DNA of 64,000 nucleotides from Streptomyces sp. NBC_01317 (GCF_035961655.1 NZ_CP108393.1:7091501-7155500), one strand, 5' to 3'. Counted from the first letter of the stretch, positions 18,381 through 28,037 are shown. The notes: generated by a model from the sequence alone, not told the origin. Numbers and translations: made by a program.

Positions 18381-18614
18381 GACCGCCGGGACCGCACCGG
18401 GCCCCGGTCGCTGACCTCTGGACAAGAGCCCTCAAATACGTTCTGACGTAGCAGAGTTCACCGCTTCGAGCGACAGAATTCCACATATCTCGGTGGATCA
18501 GCGCCCCGAACGGCACGATAAGTGGCACTCTGGCGCGAAGCACAGTCCGAGGCCGCCGGCGCAGCATCAGTTCTGTGCCGAAGTCCGGCCCGGCGGGAAA
18601 GGGACAGCGTCGCC

Positions 18615-19046
18615 ATGGCAGACCATCAGGAAGCATCCGTCACCCTGCCGAGTGATGCGGCCTCCGTCCCCGAGGCCCGAAGATTTGTCGCGGACCTTCT
18701 CAGGGAATGGGGGCTGCCGGGCAAGGCCGATCTGGCGGACACGGTCCGGCTGATCGTCTCGGAGCTGGCCACCAACGCCGTCCAGCACACCTTCGGCACG
18801 TCGCCGACGTTCACCGTGGAGGTACGGCTGGAGCGCGACGAGCGGCTGCGGGTCGGCGTCACCGACAGCCATCCGCGGTGGCCGCGGCGGCTGCCCGCCG
18901 CCGTGCAGCAGGACAACGGCCGCGGCATGGTCATCATCCGCTCACTGACCGCCGAGTGCGGCGGACGGGTGAGCGTCACCCCCACGGAGGAAGGCGGGAA
19001 GACGGTCTGGATCGCCCTGCCCTGGACGGCGCCGGCGCAGAGCTGA
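18615..19046 (+). CDS. ATP-binding anti-sigma-factor-type regulator (HATPase_c_2)
   Basis: A 143-residue single-domain protein with the GHKL ATPase fold of RsbW/SpoIIAB-type kinases. The N box is LIVSELATNAVQH and the G1/G2 region is VGVTDSHPRWP...DNGRGMVIIRSL. Streptomyces encode dozens of such proteins, often orphan; they may bind a sigma factor, an anti-anti-sigma factor or a signalling phosphatase. The ATG with AAAGGGA upstream is chosen; an earlier ATG lacks homology. No sigma factor or STAS partner is adjacent. Of the 234 bases before it I can say only that they separate it from bioF. Confidence 0.85.
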   Translation: MADHQEASVTLPSDAASVPEARRFVADLLREWGLPGKADLADTVRLIVSELATNAVQHTFGTSPTFTVEVRLERDERLRVGVTDSHPRWPRRLPAAVQQDNGRGMVIIRSLTAECGGRVSVTPTEEGGKTVWIALPWTAPAQS

Positions 19047-19126
19047 ATCCGCCCCCGCGGCTCCGAGGGCCCTGTCCCCGCCCCCGTACCGCCTGAGCCG
19101 GCCCGCCGTCTCCCGCCCCGGCCCCG

Positions 19127-19600
19127 TCAGCGCACCCGCCCGTACCAGACGCTCCTGGACCAGATGCGCTCCAGCCGCACCACGGAGCCGCGCTTCGGCG
19201 AGTGCCAGATCCTGCCCTTGCCCGCGTAGATCCCGACGTGGTAGACGCTGCTCCCAGAGTGGAAGAACACCAGATCCCCCTTCTTCCTGCTCGACGCCGA
19301 GATGTGGCGCGTCTTGTTGTACTGCTGCTGGGCCGTACGAGGCAGCTTCTTGCCCGCCTTTTTGTACGAATAGACCGTCAGCCCCGAGCAGTCGAAGCGG
19401 CGTGGTCCCGAGGCCCCGTACTTGTACGGCGATCCCTTCTTGGAAGCTGCCACTTTGAGCGCCGTCGCCGCGTGGGGCACGGCCTGGGCCTCGGACGCGG
19501 CGCCCGGTACCAGCAGCGAGCCGCCGACCGCGGCGAGCGTGAGGGCCGAGACGGCCCCCGCCCGGGAGAACAAGGACGGGACATGTGTCTGCGCAGTCAT
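19127..19600 (-). CDS. Secreted NlpC/P60 cell-wall endopeptidase
   Basis: This 157-residue exported peptidoglycan hydrolase has a signal peptide in its first 43 residues (SRAGAVSALTLAAVGGSLLVPGAASEAQA). An NlpC/P60 domain follows: catalytic Cys in FDCSGLTVYSY, His in VYHVGIYAGKG and a third polar residue in IWHSPKRG. Enzymes of this class cut D-Glu-diaminopimelate links in peptide stems. The ATG sits behind AAGGG. The in-frame extension upstream is not used because it lies inside a riboswitch. Control by c-di-AMP fits the known link between this second messenger and wall hydrolases in actinobacteria. Confidence 0.92.
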   Translation of the reverse strand: MTAQTHVPSLFSRAGAVSALTLAAVGGSLLVPGAASEAQAVPHAATALKVAASKKGSPYKYGASGPRRFDCSGLTVYSYKKAGKKLPRTAQQQYNKTRHISASSRKKGDLVFFHSGSSVYHVGIYAGKGRIWHSPKRGSVVRLERIWSRSVWYGRVR

Positions 19601-19617
19601 GCGCAACCCTTCGTCAG

Positions 19618-19790
19618 CCGCCTGTGAAGGATGACCTGTCGGGTTCGGGCTGGCGAAGTCGCCCGGCCGCGTCAGCGGCTTCACCCCGAGGGACGACCCA
19701 TGTGCGGGCCGGCCCGTACTGCTCGGGTCCTCCACTCCTGCCGATCCACTCGTGTCGACCAGGCATCCGGAGCGGCGGCAGGACTCGGCG
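19618..19790 (-). promoter_or_regulatory. ydaO-type cyclic di-AMP riboswitch
   Basis: On the minus strand the leader of the NlpC/P60 gene reads GCCGAGTCCTGCCG near the 5' end, GGCAGGAGTGGAGGACC, CTCGGGGTGAAGCCG, CCGGGCGACTTCGCCAGC, and then CCCGAACCCGACAGG followed by ACAGGCG. These are the conserved blocks of the ydaO/yuaA riboswitch as found before Streptomyces wall-hydrolase genes. It ends about 18 bases before the start codon. In this class c-di-AMP turns expression off. Limits are approximate. The remaining gap up to 20098 probably holds the promoter; nothing else is recognised there. Confidence 0.85.
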
Positions 19791-20098
19791 TCCGCCCGGA
19801 CCGCCCCGCCGTGGGTGGCGGGGGCTTGTCGTCCCAGGGATCTTGACGCGGATCCGAGGGATTTCCGAGGCGAAACGACGATATGTGAATCTCATCACGT
19901 CTGACCCATACGGGTGGACGCGAGAGTTTTGGCCCCGACGGCGCGAGCCCGACGAGGGCCGCACCTGCGACGGAGTGTCACCCCTCGTTGCGCTTATGGT
20001 CACTTTGCGCAACTCGCGTCCCCGCGGTTGTCCAGTCTGCTCCTACGCCGAACGGGGGAGGCTTTCCCGTACGGACGCGCCCGTACGGGAACACTCCC

Positions 20099-20404
20099 TC
20101 AAGTCGGCGCTCCGGGCGGCATGGTGACGCGCCCCGCGCGGCGCTCCCCGTCGAGCACCCGCAACGCCCGCGCCAGGGTCCCGGCGTGCACCTCGGTCTC
20201 CCCTCTGGCGTGCATCGTCGTCAGGGCGTCCCGCAGCTCGGCGGCGCGCGAGGGGAGCGCCTGGGCGGCACGCAATGCGCTGTACGTGTCATTTTCGCGC
20301 GCCGGGTTGATCCGCCCCAGCAGATCGACCACCTGGAGGAAGGCGTCGACGAACTCGCCCTCGGCGCGGGTCAGCGCGGGCAGCGGCGGCAGCTCCGGCA
20401 GCAT
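20099..20404 (-). CDS. Small hypothetical protein downstream of clpP
   Basis: A 101-residue, mostly helical, soluble protein (MLPELPPLPALTRAEGEFVDAFLQVVDLLGRINPARENDTYSALRAAQ...) with no motif I recognise. The start lies eight bases after the clpP stop on the same strand, so it is co-transcribed with the accessory protease. The conserved-looking amphipathic segments and operon position support a real gene. A role in controlling or adapting the ClpP-like protein is possible but speculative. Confidence 0.6.
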   Translation of the reverse strand: MLPELPPLPALTRAEGEFVDAFLQVVDLLGRINPARENDTYSALRAAQALPSRAAELRDALTTMHARGETEVHAGTLARALRVLDGERRAGRVTMPPGAPT

Positions 20405-20411
20405 CCGCGGG

Positions 20412-21086
20412 TCACCGCCCGCCGGCCGGGCCGGCGAGGCCCAGGGAGGTCCTGCGGGTCCGCACCACGTGATCGACCAGGCCGTACGCCCTGGCCCCGG
20501 CGGCGTCGAAGATCGTGTCCCGCTCCAGGTCGTCCCGTACCCGCTCCTCGCTCTGCCCGGTGTGGCGCGTCAGCAGCGACCCGAGCAGGTCGCGCGTCCG
20601 CAGCAGCTCGCCGGCCTGGATCATCAGGTCGGACGGCTGGCCCCGGACGGGCTCGTCCACGCCCGGCTGCTGGAGCACCACGCGCGCGCCGGGGAGCGCC
20701 ATCCGCTTGCCGGGCGTGCCGGCCGCGAGCAGGACGGCGGCGGTGGAGGCCGCCTGGCCGAGGCAGGTCGTCTCCACGTCACACATGACCGTCCGCATCG
20801 TGTCGTAGAGGGCGGTCATGGCGCCGATCGTGCCGCCGGGGGAGTTGATGTAGAGGCAGATGTCCTGGTCGGGCGCGGCGTATTCGAGGTGGAGGAACTG
20901 CGCGATGACGTCGTTGACCGCCGTGTCGTCGATCGGGGTGCCGAGGAAGATGATCCGCTCCTCGAAGAGCTTGGAGTACGGGTCGAGCGTGCGGGTCCCG
21001 TGACTCGTCCTCTCGCTGAACTCCGGCAGTACATAGCGGGCGGAAAGTCCGGGGGCGGCGGGGCCGGGGGCGGAAAGGCCGGGCAT
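20412..21086 (-). CDS. Accessory ClpP-family protein with altered catalytic triad
   Basis: This 224-residue ClpP homologue has [39 protein letters not shown] (fold core, quoted only to identify blocks separately: INSPGG and LGTPID). The nucleophile Ser is present in [14 protein letters not shown] and the Asp in LERDTIF. The catalytic His position, HQP in normal ClpP, reads VVLQQPG, so His is replaced by Gln. Streptomyces carry several ClpP paralogues, and accessory ones form mixed rings with a partner. This copy may be inactive alone or act structurally. The ATG has GGGAGATC upstream and the promoter region is shared with a divergent Phd antitoxin. Confidence 0.85.
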   Translation of the reverse strand: MPGLSAPGPAAPGLSARYVLPEFSERTSHGTRTLDPYSKLFEERIIFLGTPIDDTAVNDVIAQFLHLEYAAPDQDICLYINSPGGTIGAMTALYDTMRTVMCDVETTCLGQAASTAAVLLAAGTPGKRMALPGARVVLQQPGVDEPVRGQPSDLMIQAGELLRTRDLLGSLLTRHTGQSEERVRDDLERDTIFDAAGARAYGLVDHVVRTRRTSLGLAGPAGGR

Positions 21087-21102
21087 CACGGATCTCCCTT
21101 TC

Positions 21103-21119
21103 TGTAAAAAATGTACAGG
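21103..21119. promoter_or_regulatory. CTGTA-N7-TACAG dyad between clpP and phd
   Basis: An A/T-rich dyad (CTGTAAAAAATGTACAG) lies in the 58-base divergent gap, overlapping where both promoters must be. The antitoxin or a ClpP-locus regulator are the likely binders (inference). Confidence 0.5.
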
Positions 21120-21144
21120 ACGTACGTCCCGTACCCTGGGGAGC

Positions 21145-21438
21145 ATGGCCTACGAGATTCCGGTGACGCAAGCCCGGGCCGAGCTGGCGGAACTGATCAA
21201 CCGCGTCGTGTACGGCGGCGAGCGGGTGGTCGTGACGCGTCACGGCAAGCCGCTGGTGGCGCTGGTCTCCGCCGCTGACCTGGAACGACTGGAGAAGGAG
21301 CAGGAGGCGGCCGAGGAGCAGGTGATCACGTCGGTCACGTCGGTCGGGACCCTGCCGTCCGCTCCGGGCGAACGCGCGCGCTTCGGTATCGCGGCCGAGC
21401 TGCGCGGGCGGCACGACGAGCCGCCCCACGGCCGCTGA
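21145..21438 (+). CDS. Phd/YefM-family antitoxin, no toxin adjacent
   Basis: A 97-residue protein beginning [21 protein letters not shown] with the [18 protein letters not shown] core of the Phd/YefM fold, which binds DNA with its N-terminal half and neutralises a toxin with its C-terminus. No RelE, Doc or PIN toxin gene follows: the next gene is urease subunit gamma after 205 bases. It is therefore an orphan, perhaps acting as a repressor of the divergent clpP gene. The C-terminal tail (residues 55-97) is Glu- and Thr/Ser-rich. Confidence 0.87.
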   Translation: MAYEIPVTQARAELAELINRVVYGGERVVVTRHGKPLVALVSAADLERLEKEQEAAEEQVITSVTSVGTLPSAPGERARFGIAAELRGRHDEPPHGR

Positions 21439-21563
21439 CGCGCGGCTGACGGGCCGCCGACAGGCGGCTGACGGTGGGACGGGAGGGGGCGGGCGCCCGC
21501 GCCGCCGTCGTACCGCGCCGTTGTATACGGCACTCACTCCCACGGCCCTGTCGAGGGCTCCAG

Positions 21564-21604
21564 TTAACGCGCCCGAAAAACTTCGGCCTTAACGTGCCAG
21601 GGAC
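21564..21604. promoter_or_regulatory. GlnR-like box upstream of ureA
   Basis: Two half-site pairs are visible: TTAAC-N6-GAAAA and, 25 bases on, TTAAC-N6-GGGAC. They resemble the GTnAC-N6-GAAAC pattern of the actinobacterial nitrogen regulator GlnR, which is known to control urease genes in Streptomyces. The site ends 39 bases before ureA. Confidence 0.5.
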
Positions 21605-21643
21605 CCTGGAGCCGTCACCGGGCCGACACTGTGAGGTGGAAGC

Positions 21644-21946
21644 GTGCAACTGACCCCGCACGAGCAGGAACGCCTGCTCATCCATGTGGCCGCGGACGTG
21701 GCGGCCAGGCGCAGGGACCGCGGACTGAAGCTCAACCATCCCGAAGCGGTCGCGCTGATCACCTCGCACCTCCTCGAAGGCGCCAGGGACGGCCGTACCG
21801 TCGCCGAACTCATGGAGTCGGGGCGCACGGTCCTCGCGCGCGAGGACGTCATGGAGGGCATCCCCGAGATGATCCACGACGTGCAGGTGGAGGCCACCTT
21901 CCCGGACGGGACCAAGCTCGTCACCGTCCACGACCCGATCGTCTGA
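21644..21946 (+). CDS. ureA: Urease subunit gamma
   Basis: The 100-residue gamma subunit of the nickel enzyme that hydrolyses urea to ammonia and carbamate. It matches the family from [20 protein letters not shown] to [14 protein letters not shown] with the usual length. Conserved [10 protein letters not shown] and [21 protein letters not shown] blocks are present. GTG appears to be the start (GTGCAACTGACC), with GAGGTGGAAGC upstream. It is first in the ureABCFGD operon and 14 bases before ureB. Confidence 0.96.
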   Translation: MQLTPHEQERLLIHVAADVAARRRDRGLKLNHPEAVALITSHLLEGARDGRTVAELMESGRTVLAREDVMEGIPEMIHDVQVEATFPDGTKLVTVHDPIV

Positions 21947-21960
21947 GGGGCGGGACGCCG

Positions 21961-22272
21961 ATGATTCCCGGAGAGATCCTGCACGGCGACGGGCCGATCG
22001 TCCTCAACGAGGGCCGCGAGGTCACCCGCCTGACCGTCCTCAACACCGCCGACCGGCCCGTCCAGGTCGGCTCGCACTACCACTTCGCCGAGGCCAACCC
22101 GGGGCTGGAGTTCGACCGCGCCGCCGCGCGCGGCAAGCGCCTGCACATCGCCGCGGGTACGGCCGTGCGCTTCGAGCCCGGCATCCCCGTCGCCGTCGCA
22201 CTCGTCCCCCTCGCCGGTCTGCGGGTCGTCCCCGGCCTGCGCGGTGAGACCGGAGGTCCCCTCGATGACTGA
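21961..22272 (+). CDS. ureB: Urease subunit beta
   Basis: A 103-residue beta subunit. [20 protein letters not shown] and [26 protein letters not shown] are diagnostic. The ATG is selected over an earlier in-frame start because upstream residues are arginine-rich and overlap ureA. Its stop overlaps the ureC start by eight bases, coupling the two structural subunits. It contributes to the trimeric scaffold; no catalytic residues lie in it. Confidence 0.96.
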   Translation: MIPGEILHGDGPIVLNEGREVTRLTVLNTADRPVQVGSHYHFAEANPGLEFDRAAARGKRLHIAAGTAVRFEPGIPVAVALVPLAGLRVVPGLRGETGGPLDD

Positions 22273-23986
22273 CATCTCCCGCGCCGGGTACGCCGATCTC
22301 TTCGGCCCCACCACCGGCGACCGGATCCGCCTCGCCGACACCGACCTGTTCGTGGAGGTGGAGGAGGACCGCAGCGGCGGCCCCGGACGCGCCGGTGACG
22401 AGGCGGTGTTCGGCGGCGGCAAGGTGATCCGCGAGTCGATGGGCCAGTCCCGTACGACCCGGGCGGAAGGCGCGCCCGACACGGTGATCACCGGCGCGCT
22501 GATCATCGACCACTGGGGCGTCGTCAAGGCCGACCTCGGCATCCGGGACGGCCGTATCACCGGGATCGGCAAGGCCGGCAACCCCGACACCATGGACGGC
22601 GTCCACCCCGACCTGGTCATCGGGCCCGAGACCGAAGTGATCGCGGGCAACGGGAAGATCCTCACGGCGGGCGCGATCGACGCCCACGTCCACTTCATCT
22701 CGCCGACCATCGTCGACCAGGCGCTCACGAGCGGTGTCACCACACTGGTCGGCGGCGGTACGGGACCGGCCGAGGGCACGAAGGCCACCACCGTCACCCC
22801 GGGCGCCTGGCACCTCGCCCGGATGTTCGAGGCGCTGGAGACCTTCCCCGTCAACATCGGGCTGCTGGGCAAGGGCAACACCATGTCGAGCGACTCCATG
22901 CACGCCCAACTCCGGGGCGGGGCCCTCGGGTTCAAGATTCATGAGGACTGGGGCGCCACCCCCGCCGTCATCGACGCGTGCCTGCGGGTCTGCGAGGAGA
23001 GCGGCGCCCAGCTCGCCATCCACACCGACACCCTGAACGAGGCGGGGTTCGTCGGCGACACCCTCGCCGCCATCGCGGGCCGTACGATCCACGCGTACCA
23101 CACCGAGGGCGCGGGCGGCGGGCACGCCCCGGACATCATCACGGTCGTCTCCGAGCCGTACGTGCTGCCCAGCTCCACCAACCCGACCCGGCCGCACACC
23201 GTCAACACCATCGACGAACACCTCGACATGCTGATGGTGTGCCACCACCTCAACCCGGCCGTGCCCGGCGACCTGGCCTTCGCGGAGTCCCGGATCAGGC
23301 CCTCCACCATCGCGGCCGAGGACATCCTGCACGACCTCGGAGCCATCTCGATCATCTCCTCCGACGCGCAGGCCATGGGGCGGGTCGGCGAGGTGGTCAT
23401 GCGGACGTGGCAGACCGCGCACGTGATGAAGAAGCGCCGGGGCGCGCTGCCCGGCGACGGGCGGGCCGACAACCACCGGGTCCGGCGGTACGTCGCCAAG
23501 TACACGATCAACCCGGCCGTCGCCCAGGGCCTCGACGGCGAGATCGGCTCGGTGGAGACCGGCAAGCTCGCCGATCTGGTCCTCTGGGACCCGGCGTTCT
23601 TCGGCGTCAAGCCCCAACTGGTCATCAAGGGCGGGCAGATCGCGTACGCGCAGATGGGCGACGCCAACGCGTCCATCCCCACCCCCCAACCGGTGCTGCC
23701 CCGGCCGATGTTCGGCGCGCTGGGCCGGGCCGCGGCGGCGGGGTCGTTCAACTTCGTCGCGGAGGCGGCGATCGAGGACGGACTGCCCGAACGGCTCGCT
23801 CTGGGCAAGAGGTTCGTCCCCATCCGCAACACCAGAGGGCTCAGCAAGGCCGACATGCGGGAGAACGACGCCCGGCCGCGCGTGGAGGTCGAACCGGACA
23901 CGTTCACCGTCACGATCGACGGCGAACCGGTCGAGCCCGCCCCGGCCACGGAACTGCCGCTGGCGCAGCGGTACTTCCTGTTCTGA
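22265..23986 (+). CDS. ureC: Urease subunit alpha (catalytic)
   Basis: The 573-residue catalytic subunit. All active-site blocks are visible: the nickel-binding His pair in GAIDAHVHF, the carbamylated Lys in GFKIHEDWG, His ligands further on in [16 protein letters not shown], the flap MVCHHLN, and the Asp in [10 protein letters not shown]. Length and order are normal. The ATG inside the ureB end gives [19 protein letters not shown], the conserved N-terminus. Nothing suggests loss of function. It needs the downstream UreF, UreG and UreD for nickel insertion. Confidence 0.98.
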   Translation: MTDISRAGYADLFGPTTGDRIRLADTDLFVEVEEDRSGGPGRAGDEAVFGGGKVIRESMGQSRTTRAEGAPDTVITGALIIDHWGVVKADLGIRDGRITGIGKAGNPDTMDGVHPDLVIGPETEVIAGNGKILTAGAIDAHVHFISPTIVDQALTSGVTTLVGGGTGPAEGTKATTVTPGAWHLARMFEALETFPVNIGLLGKGNTMSSDSMHAQLRGGALGFKIHEDWGATPAVIDACLRVCEESGAQLAIHTDTLNEAGFVGDTLAAIAGRTIHAYHTEGAGGGHAPDIITVVSEPYVLPSSTNPTRPHTVNTIDEHLDMLMVCHHLNPAVPGDLAFAESRIRPSTIAAEDILHDLGAISIISSDAQAMGRVGEVVMRTWQTAHVMKKRRGALPGDGRADNHRVRRYVAKYTINPAVAQGLDGEIGSVETGKLADLVLWDPAFFGVKPQLVIKGGQIAYAQMGDANASIPTPQPVLPRPMFGALGRAAAAGSFNFVAEAAIEDGLPERLALGKRFVPIRNTRGLSKADMRENDARPRVEVEPDTFTVTIDGEPVEPAPATELPLAQRYFLF

Positions 23987-24026
23987 CGTCCTGCCAACCG
24001 CTACCGACCGCCGAGAGGAGCACCGG

Positions 24027-24701
24027 ATGAGTCACGCGGCCCTGCTCGTCCTCGCCGACGGACGCTTCCCCGCCGGCGGCCACGCCCACTCCGGCGGGGC
24101 GGAGGCCGCCGTCAAGGCGGGACGGATCCGCGACGCCCGGGATCTGGCCGCCTTCTGCCAGGGGCGCCTGCACACCACGGGACTCACCTCGGCGGCGCTG
24201 GCCGCGGCCGCCGCCGGGGGCCTCGACCCGCTCGACCTGGACGAGGCGGCGGACGCCCGTACCCCCTCACCCGCCCTGCGTGCCACGGCCCGCAGACTCG
24301 GCCGCCAGCTGATGCGCGCGGCCCGCGCCACCTGGCCCGGCCGGGAACTCGACGCGCTCGCCGCCGCCCGGCCGCGCGGCGCGCACCAACCGGTCGTCCT
24401 GGGCGTCACCGCACGCTCCGCCGGACTCACGCCCGGGGACGCCGCGCACTGTGTGGCGTACGAGACCGTCAGCGGGCCGGCCACCGCCGCCGTACGCCTC
24501 CTCAGCCTCAACCCCTTCGAGGCGACCGCCGTCCTGGCCCGCCTCGCACCCGAACTGGACGAGGTCGCGGCGCGGGCCGTCGCGTACGCGGCACGCGCGG
24601 CGGACGAGGGCCTCGACGCGCTGCCCGCCGCCTCGGGCCCCCTGGCGGACATCGCGGCGGAGGCCCACGCGGCCTGGCCGGTCAGACTGTTCGCCTCCTG
24701 A
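24027..24701 (+). CDS. ureF: Urease accessory protein UreF
   Basis: A 224-residue helical chaperone that joins UreD and UreG during nickel insertion. [22 protein letters not shown] is the conserved N-terminal block (usually DSxFPxGxxxxSxGLE), and [23 protein letters not shown] matches the C-terminal part. Ala content is very high (over a quarter of residues), as in other actinomycete UreF proteins. It has GAGAGGAGC upstream and follows ureC by 40 bases. Confidence 0.93.
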   Translation: MSHAALLVLADGRFPAGGHAHSGGAEAAVKAGRIRDARDLAAFCQGRLHTTGLTSAALAAAAAGGLDPLDLDEAADARTPSPALRATARRLGRQLMRAARATWPGRELDALAAARPRGAHQPVVLGVTARSAGLTPGDAAHCVAYETVSGPATAAVRLLSLNPFEATAVLARLAPELDEVAARAVAYAARAADEGLDALPAASGPLADIAAEAHAAWPVRLFAS

Positions 24702-24722
24702 GGGGGCGGACACCCGCAGAGA

Positions 24723-24802
24723 CAGGAAGCCTCCAGGAGTACGCAGCCCTCAAGGGCACGAAGCCCCCGGGACACGAGGCCCCCAGGGGCCAGAAGCCAA
24801 GG
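24723..24802. repeat. Degenerate ~16-bp tandem repeat between ureF and ureG
   Basis: Four to five imperfect units such as AGGAAGCCTCCAGGAG, ACGCAGCCCTCAAGGG, ACGAAGCCCCCGGGAC and ACGAGGCCCCCAGGGG fill almost the whole 110-base spacer of an otherwise tightly packed operon. Confidence 0.65.
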
Positions 24803-24811
24803 AGTCGCCCC

Positions 24812-25492
24812 ATGCACCTCGACCACAGCCTCTCCGGCCCCGCCGCCGTCAGCGCCGACGCCGCCCGGCCCGACGGCACCCGGCGCGCCCTGCGCATCGG
24901 CCTCGGCGGGCCCGTCGGGTCCGGCAAGACCGCCACCGTCGCCGCGCTCTGCCGCGCGCTGCGCGACCAGTTCTCCCTCGCCGTCGTCACCAACGACATC
25001 TACACCCGTGAGGACGCCGAGTTCCTCCTCCGGCACGCCGTGCTGCCCCCGGAGCGCATCCAGGCCGTCGAGACCGGAGCCTGCCCGCACACCGCGATCC
25101 GCGACGACATCTCCGCCAACCTGGAGGCGGTGGAGGACCTGGAGGACGCGGTGGGACCGCTCGACCTGATCCTGGTCGAGTCCGGCGGCGACAACCTCAC
25201 CGCCACCTTCTCCAAGGGACTGGTCGACGCGCAGGTGTTCGTCATCGACGTGGCCGGCGGCGACGACATCCCCCGCAAGGGCGGCCCCGGCGTCACCACC
25301 GCCGACCTGCTCGTGATCAACAAGACGGACCTCGCCCCGTACGTCGGCTCCGATCTCGGCCGGATGGCCCGCGACGCCAAGGAGCAGCGCGGCGAACTCC
25401 CTGTCGTTCTCACCTCCTTGAGGACCGGCGAGGAAGGCGTCGAGCCGGTCGCCGCGTGGGTGCGGGCGCGGCTTGCCGCCTGGACCGCATGA
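24812..25492 (+). CDS. ureG: Urease accessory GTPase UreG
   Basis: A 226-residue SIMIBI-class GTPase that drives nickel delivery to urease. P-loop GGPVGSGKT near residues 32-40, [15 protein letters not shown], the metal-binding [13 protein letters not shown] (CPH motif), [13 protein letters not shown] and the [10 protein letters not shown] guanine motif are all present. The first 25 residues are a short actinobacterial extension with a His (MHLDHSLSG). The gene ends with an ATGA overlap into ureD. Confidence 0.97.
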   Translation: MHLDHSLSGPAAVSADAARPDGTRRALRIGLGGPVGSGKTATVAALCRALRDQFSLAVVTNDIYTREDAEFLLRHAVLPPERIQAVETGACPHTAIRDDISANLEAVEDLEDAVGPLDLILVESGGDNLTATFSKGLVDAQVFVIDVAGGDDIPRKGGPGVTTADLLVINKTDLAPYVGSDLGRMARDAKEQRGELPVVLTSLRTGEEGVEPVAAWVRARLAAWTA

Positions 25493-26253
25493 GCGTCCGC
25501 GCCACCGCCCGGATCGTCGCGACCCGCGCAGGACTGCCCGTCCTCGCGAGCGACGGGCCGCTGGCGGTACGCCGTACCCGCGCGACCGGCACCGGCACCG
25601 GCCACCGCGTCACCGTCGTCGGCGCGATGAGCGCGCCCCTGGGCGGCGACCGGCTCGCGATCGAGGCGCGCGTACGGGACGGGGCCCGGCTGACCGTGGA
25701 CGCGGCGGCGGCGACCATCGCGCTGCCCGGCCGGATCCCGGCGGACGCGGACACCGCGGAACCGGCCCACTACGACGTGCGCCTCACCGTGGACGAGGGC
25801 GCCGCACTGCACTGGCTGCCCGAACAGCTCGTCTCGGCCCGGGGCAGCGACCTGCGGATGCGGACGACCGTCGAACTCGCCGCCACCGCCCGCCTGGTGC
25901 TCCGCGAGGAACAGATCCTCGGCCGCCACGGCGAAGAGCCCGGCACCCTCCTCACCCGCCTCACCGTCCGCCGCGCCGGCCGCCCCCTCCTCGACCAGGA
26001 ACTGCGCCACGGGCCCGGCGCGCCCGGCGGCTGGGACGGCGGAGCGGTCCTCGGCGGACACCGCGCCGTCGGCCAACTCCTCGTCGCGGGACCGGAGTTC
26101 GAGGAGAAACCCGCGCAACCCCTCCTGCTCGGCGACACCGCAGTCCTCACCCCGCTCGCCGGACCCGGCGTGCTCGTCACCGCCGTCGCGGCGGACGCCC
26201 TGGAACTGCGGCGCGTACTGGACGAGGCGCTGCGCCTGACCGCGTACCGCTGA
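25489..26253 (+). CDS. ureD: Urease accessory protein UreD (UreH)
   Basis: The 254-residue scaffold protein that binds apo-urease and conducts nickel. Conserved features include [38 protein letters not shown] and [17 protein letters not shown]. The start ATG shares four bases with the ureG stop. It is shorter than enteric UreD (about 270-280) but typical for actinomycetes. It closes the operon; no nickel transporter gene follows. Confidence 0.93.
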   Translation: MSVRATARIVATRAGLPVLASDGPLAVRRTRATGTGTGHRVTVVGAMSAPLGGDRLAIEARVRDGARLTVDAAAATIALPGRIPADADTAEPAHYDVRLTVDEGAALHWLPEQLVSARGSDLRMRTTVELAATARLVLREEQILGRHGEEPGTLLTRLTVRRAGRPLLDQELRHGPGAPGGWDGGAVLGGHRAVGQLLVAGPEFEEKPAQPLLLGDTAVLTPLAGPGVLVTAVAADALELRRVLDEALRLTAYR

Positions 26254-26397
26254 GCGGGCCACCGACACCGGTTATGGGTTAGGTAAAGAATGGGCCATGA
26301 GGCCTGTTCTCAGCTGTGTCACAGGAGCGAGGATCCCGGAGTCCGATCGAACGCGTTGTCGCAGGCAGACAGCGCATCACACAGGGGGAGGTTCCAC

Positions 26398-27999
26398 TTG
26401 AGACGCACAGCAGTGCTCGGCTCGGCCGGCACTCTGCTCGCCGGCGCGCTCATAGCGGGCGCGGTCGCCGCACCGGCGGCCACCGCCGACGCCCGGCAGA
26501 CGGGGAACTCCACGTCGCACAGCGCGTCGTACAGCGCGTCCTACGGCGCGAAGGTCGCCGCGGACAGGGCCGCCAAGAAGGGCATCGCCTGGGCGGACTG
26601 TCCGGCGGACTGGTCGCTGGAGAAGCCCATCCAGTGCGGTTACGTGAGCGTCCCGCTGGACTACACGAAGCCCGACGGCAAGCAGATCACGCTCGCCGTC
26701 GACCGCATCGGCAACACCGGCACCAAGGACGAGCGCCAGGGTTCGCTGCTCTACAACCCGGGCGGTCCCGGCGGTTCCGGCATGGCGTTCCCGCGCCGTG
26801 TCGTCACCAAGAACGCCATCTGGGCCGACGCGGCCAAGGCGTACGACTTCGTCGGTTTCGACCCGCGCGGGGTGGGCCGTTCGACGCCCATCTCCTGCAT
26901 CGACCCGCAGGAGTTCGTCAAGGCGCCCAAGCTCGACCCCGTCCCGCACAGCGAGGCGGACAAGAAGGCGCAGCGCAAGCTGGCGGCCGCGTACGCGGAC
27001 GGCTGCGTGAAGCGCAGCGGCTGGATGCTCCCGCAGATGACGACGGCGAACACCGCACGCGACCTGGACGTCATCCGCGCCGCGCTCGGTGACAAGAAGC
27101 TGAACTACGTGGGCGTCTCGTACGGCACGTACCTCGGCGCCGTCTACGGCACGCTCTTCCCGACGCACGTGCGGCGCATGGTCGTCGACAGTGTCGTCAA
27201 CCCGTCGAAGGACAAGATCTGGTACGAGGCCAACCTCGACCAGGACGTCGCCTTCGAGGGCCGCTTCCTGGACTGGAAGAAGTGGGTGGCGCAGAACGAC
27301 GCGACCTTCCACATCGGCTCCACCGCCACCAAGGTCCAGCAGGCGTACGACAAGCTCCGCGCCGCTGCCAAGAAGGCGCCCTTCGGGGGCCTCGTCGGCC
27401 CGGCCGAGCTGGACGGACTGTTCCAGAGCGCCGCGTACTACGACTCCAGCTGGGTGCCCGTCGCCTCGACCTGGAGCAAGTACCTCGCCGGTGACACGCA
27501 GGCGCTCGTCGACGCGGCGGCGCCCGACCTGTCCGACACCAAGGGCAACATCGCCTCGGAGAACGGCAACGCGGTCTACACCGCCGTCGAGTGCACCGAC
27601 GCGAAGTGGCCCACCAGCTGGCAGAAGTGGGACCGGGACAACACCCGCCTCAACAAGGACTACCCCTTCCTCACGTGGGGGAACGCCTGGTTGAACCTGC
27701 CGTGCGCCACCTGGGGCGTCAAGCAGCAGACCCCGGTCGAGGTCAGGACCGGCAAGGGCCTGCCGCCCGTGCTGATCGCGCAGTCCACGCGCGACGCGGC
27801 CACGCCGTACCCCGGCGCGGTCGAGCTGCACAAGCGCTTCAAGGGCTCGCGACTGATCACCGAGAAGGACGCCGGTTCGCACGGCATCACCAACCTGGTG
27901 AACCCGTGCGTCAACGACCGGGTGGAGGCGTACCTGCTCACCGGCGCGGTGGGCGGCAAGGACGTCACCTGCGGTCCGCACGCCACGCCCAAGCCGTAA
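26398..27999 (+). CDS. Secreted alpha/beta-hydrolase, tripeptidyl aminopeptidase-like (SlpD/E or TAP type)
   Basis: A 533-residue exported serine peptidase. A signal peptide is present (residues 1-31, VLGSAGTLLAGALIAGAVAAPAATADA). The oxyanion loop is YNPGGPGGSGM, the nucleophile lies in GVSYGTYLG, the Asp probably in the STRDAATPY region and the His in DAGSHGITN. Family members release tripeptides from secreted proteins. The TTG start is preferred: GGGGGAGG lies six bases upstream and the next residues RRTAVLGS begin a good signal peptide. Two Cys near the C-terminus (NPCVND, DVTCGPH) may form a disulfide. A strong terminator follows. Confidence 0.92.
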   Translation: MRRTAVLGSAGTLLAGALIAGAVAAPAATADARQTGNSTSHSASYSASYGAKVAADRAAKKGIAWADCPADWSLEKPIQCGYVSVPLDYTKPDGKQITLAVDRIGNTGTKDERQGSLLYNPGGPGGSGMAFPRRVVTKNAIWADAAKAYDFVGFDPRGVGRSTPISCIDPQEFVKAPKLDPVPHSEADKKAQRKLAAAYADGCVKRSGWMLPQMTTANTARDLDVIRAALGDKKLNYVGVSYGTYLGAVYGTLFPTHVRRMVVDSVVNPSKDKIWYEANLDQDVAFEGRFLDWKKWVAQNDATFHIGSTATKVQQAYDKLRAAAKKAPFGGLVGPAELDGLFQSAAYYDSSWVPVASTWSKYLAGDTQALVDAAAPDLSDTKGNIASENGNAVYTAVECTDAKWPTSWQKWDRDNTRLNKDYPFLTWGNAWLNLPCATWGVKQQTPVEVRTGKGLPPVLIAQSTRDAATPYPGAVELHKRFKGSRLITEKDAGSHGITNLVNPCVNDRVEAYLLTGAVGGKDVTCGPHATPKP

Positions 28000-28037
28000 G
28001 GCGGCAGGCGGGGTTGAGCTGAGCTACTGATCAACAC

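Noticed and set aside
19601..19735. Longer N-terminus for the NlpC/P60 protein
   Set aside because: The in-frame extension lies in the c-di-AMP riboswitch and would put 45 residues before the signal peptide.
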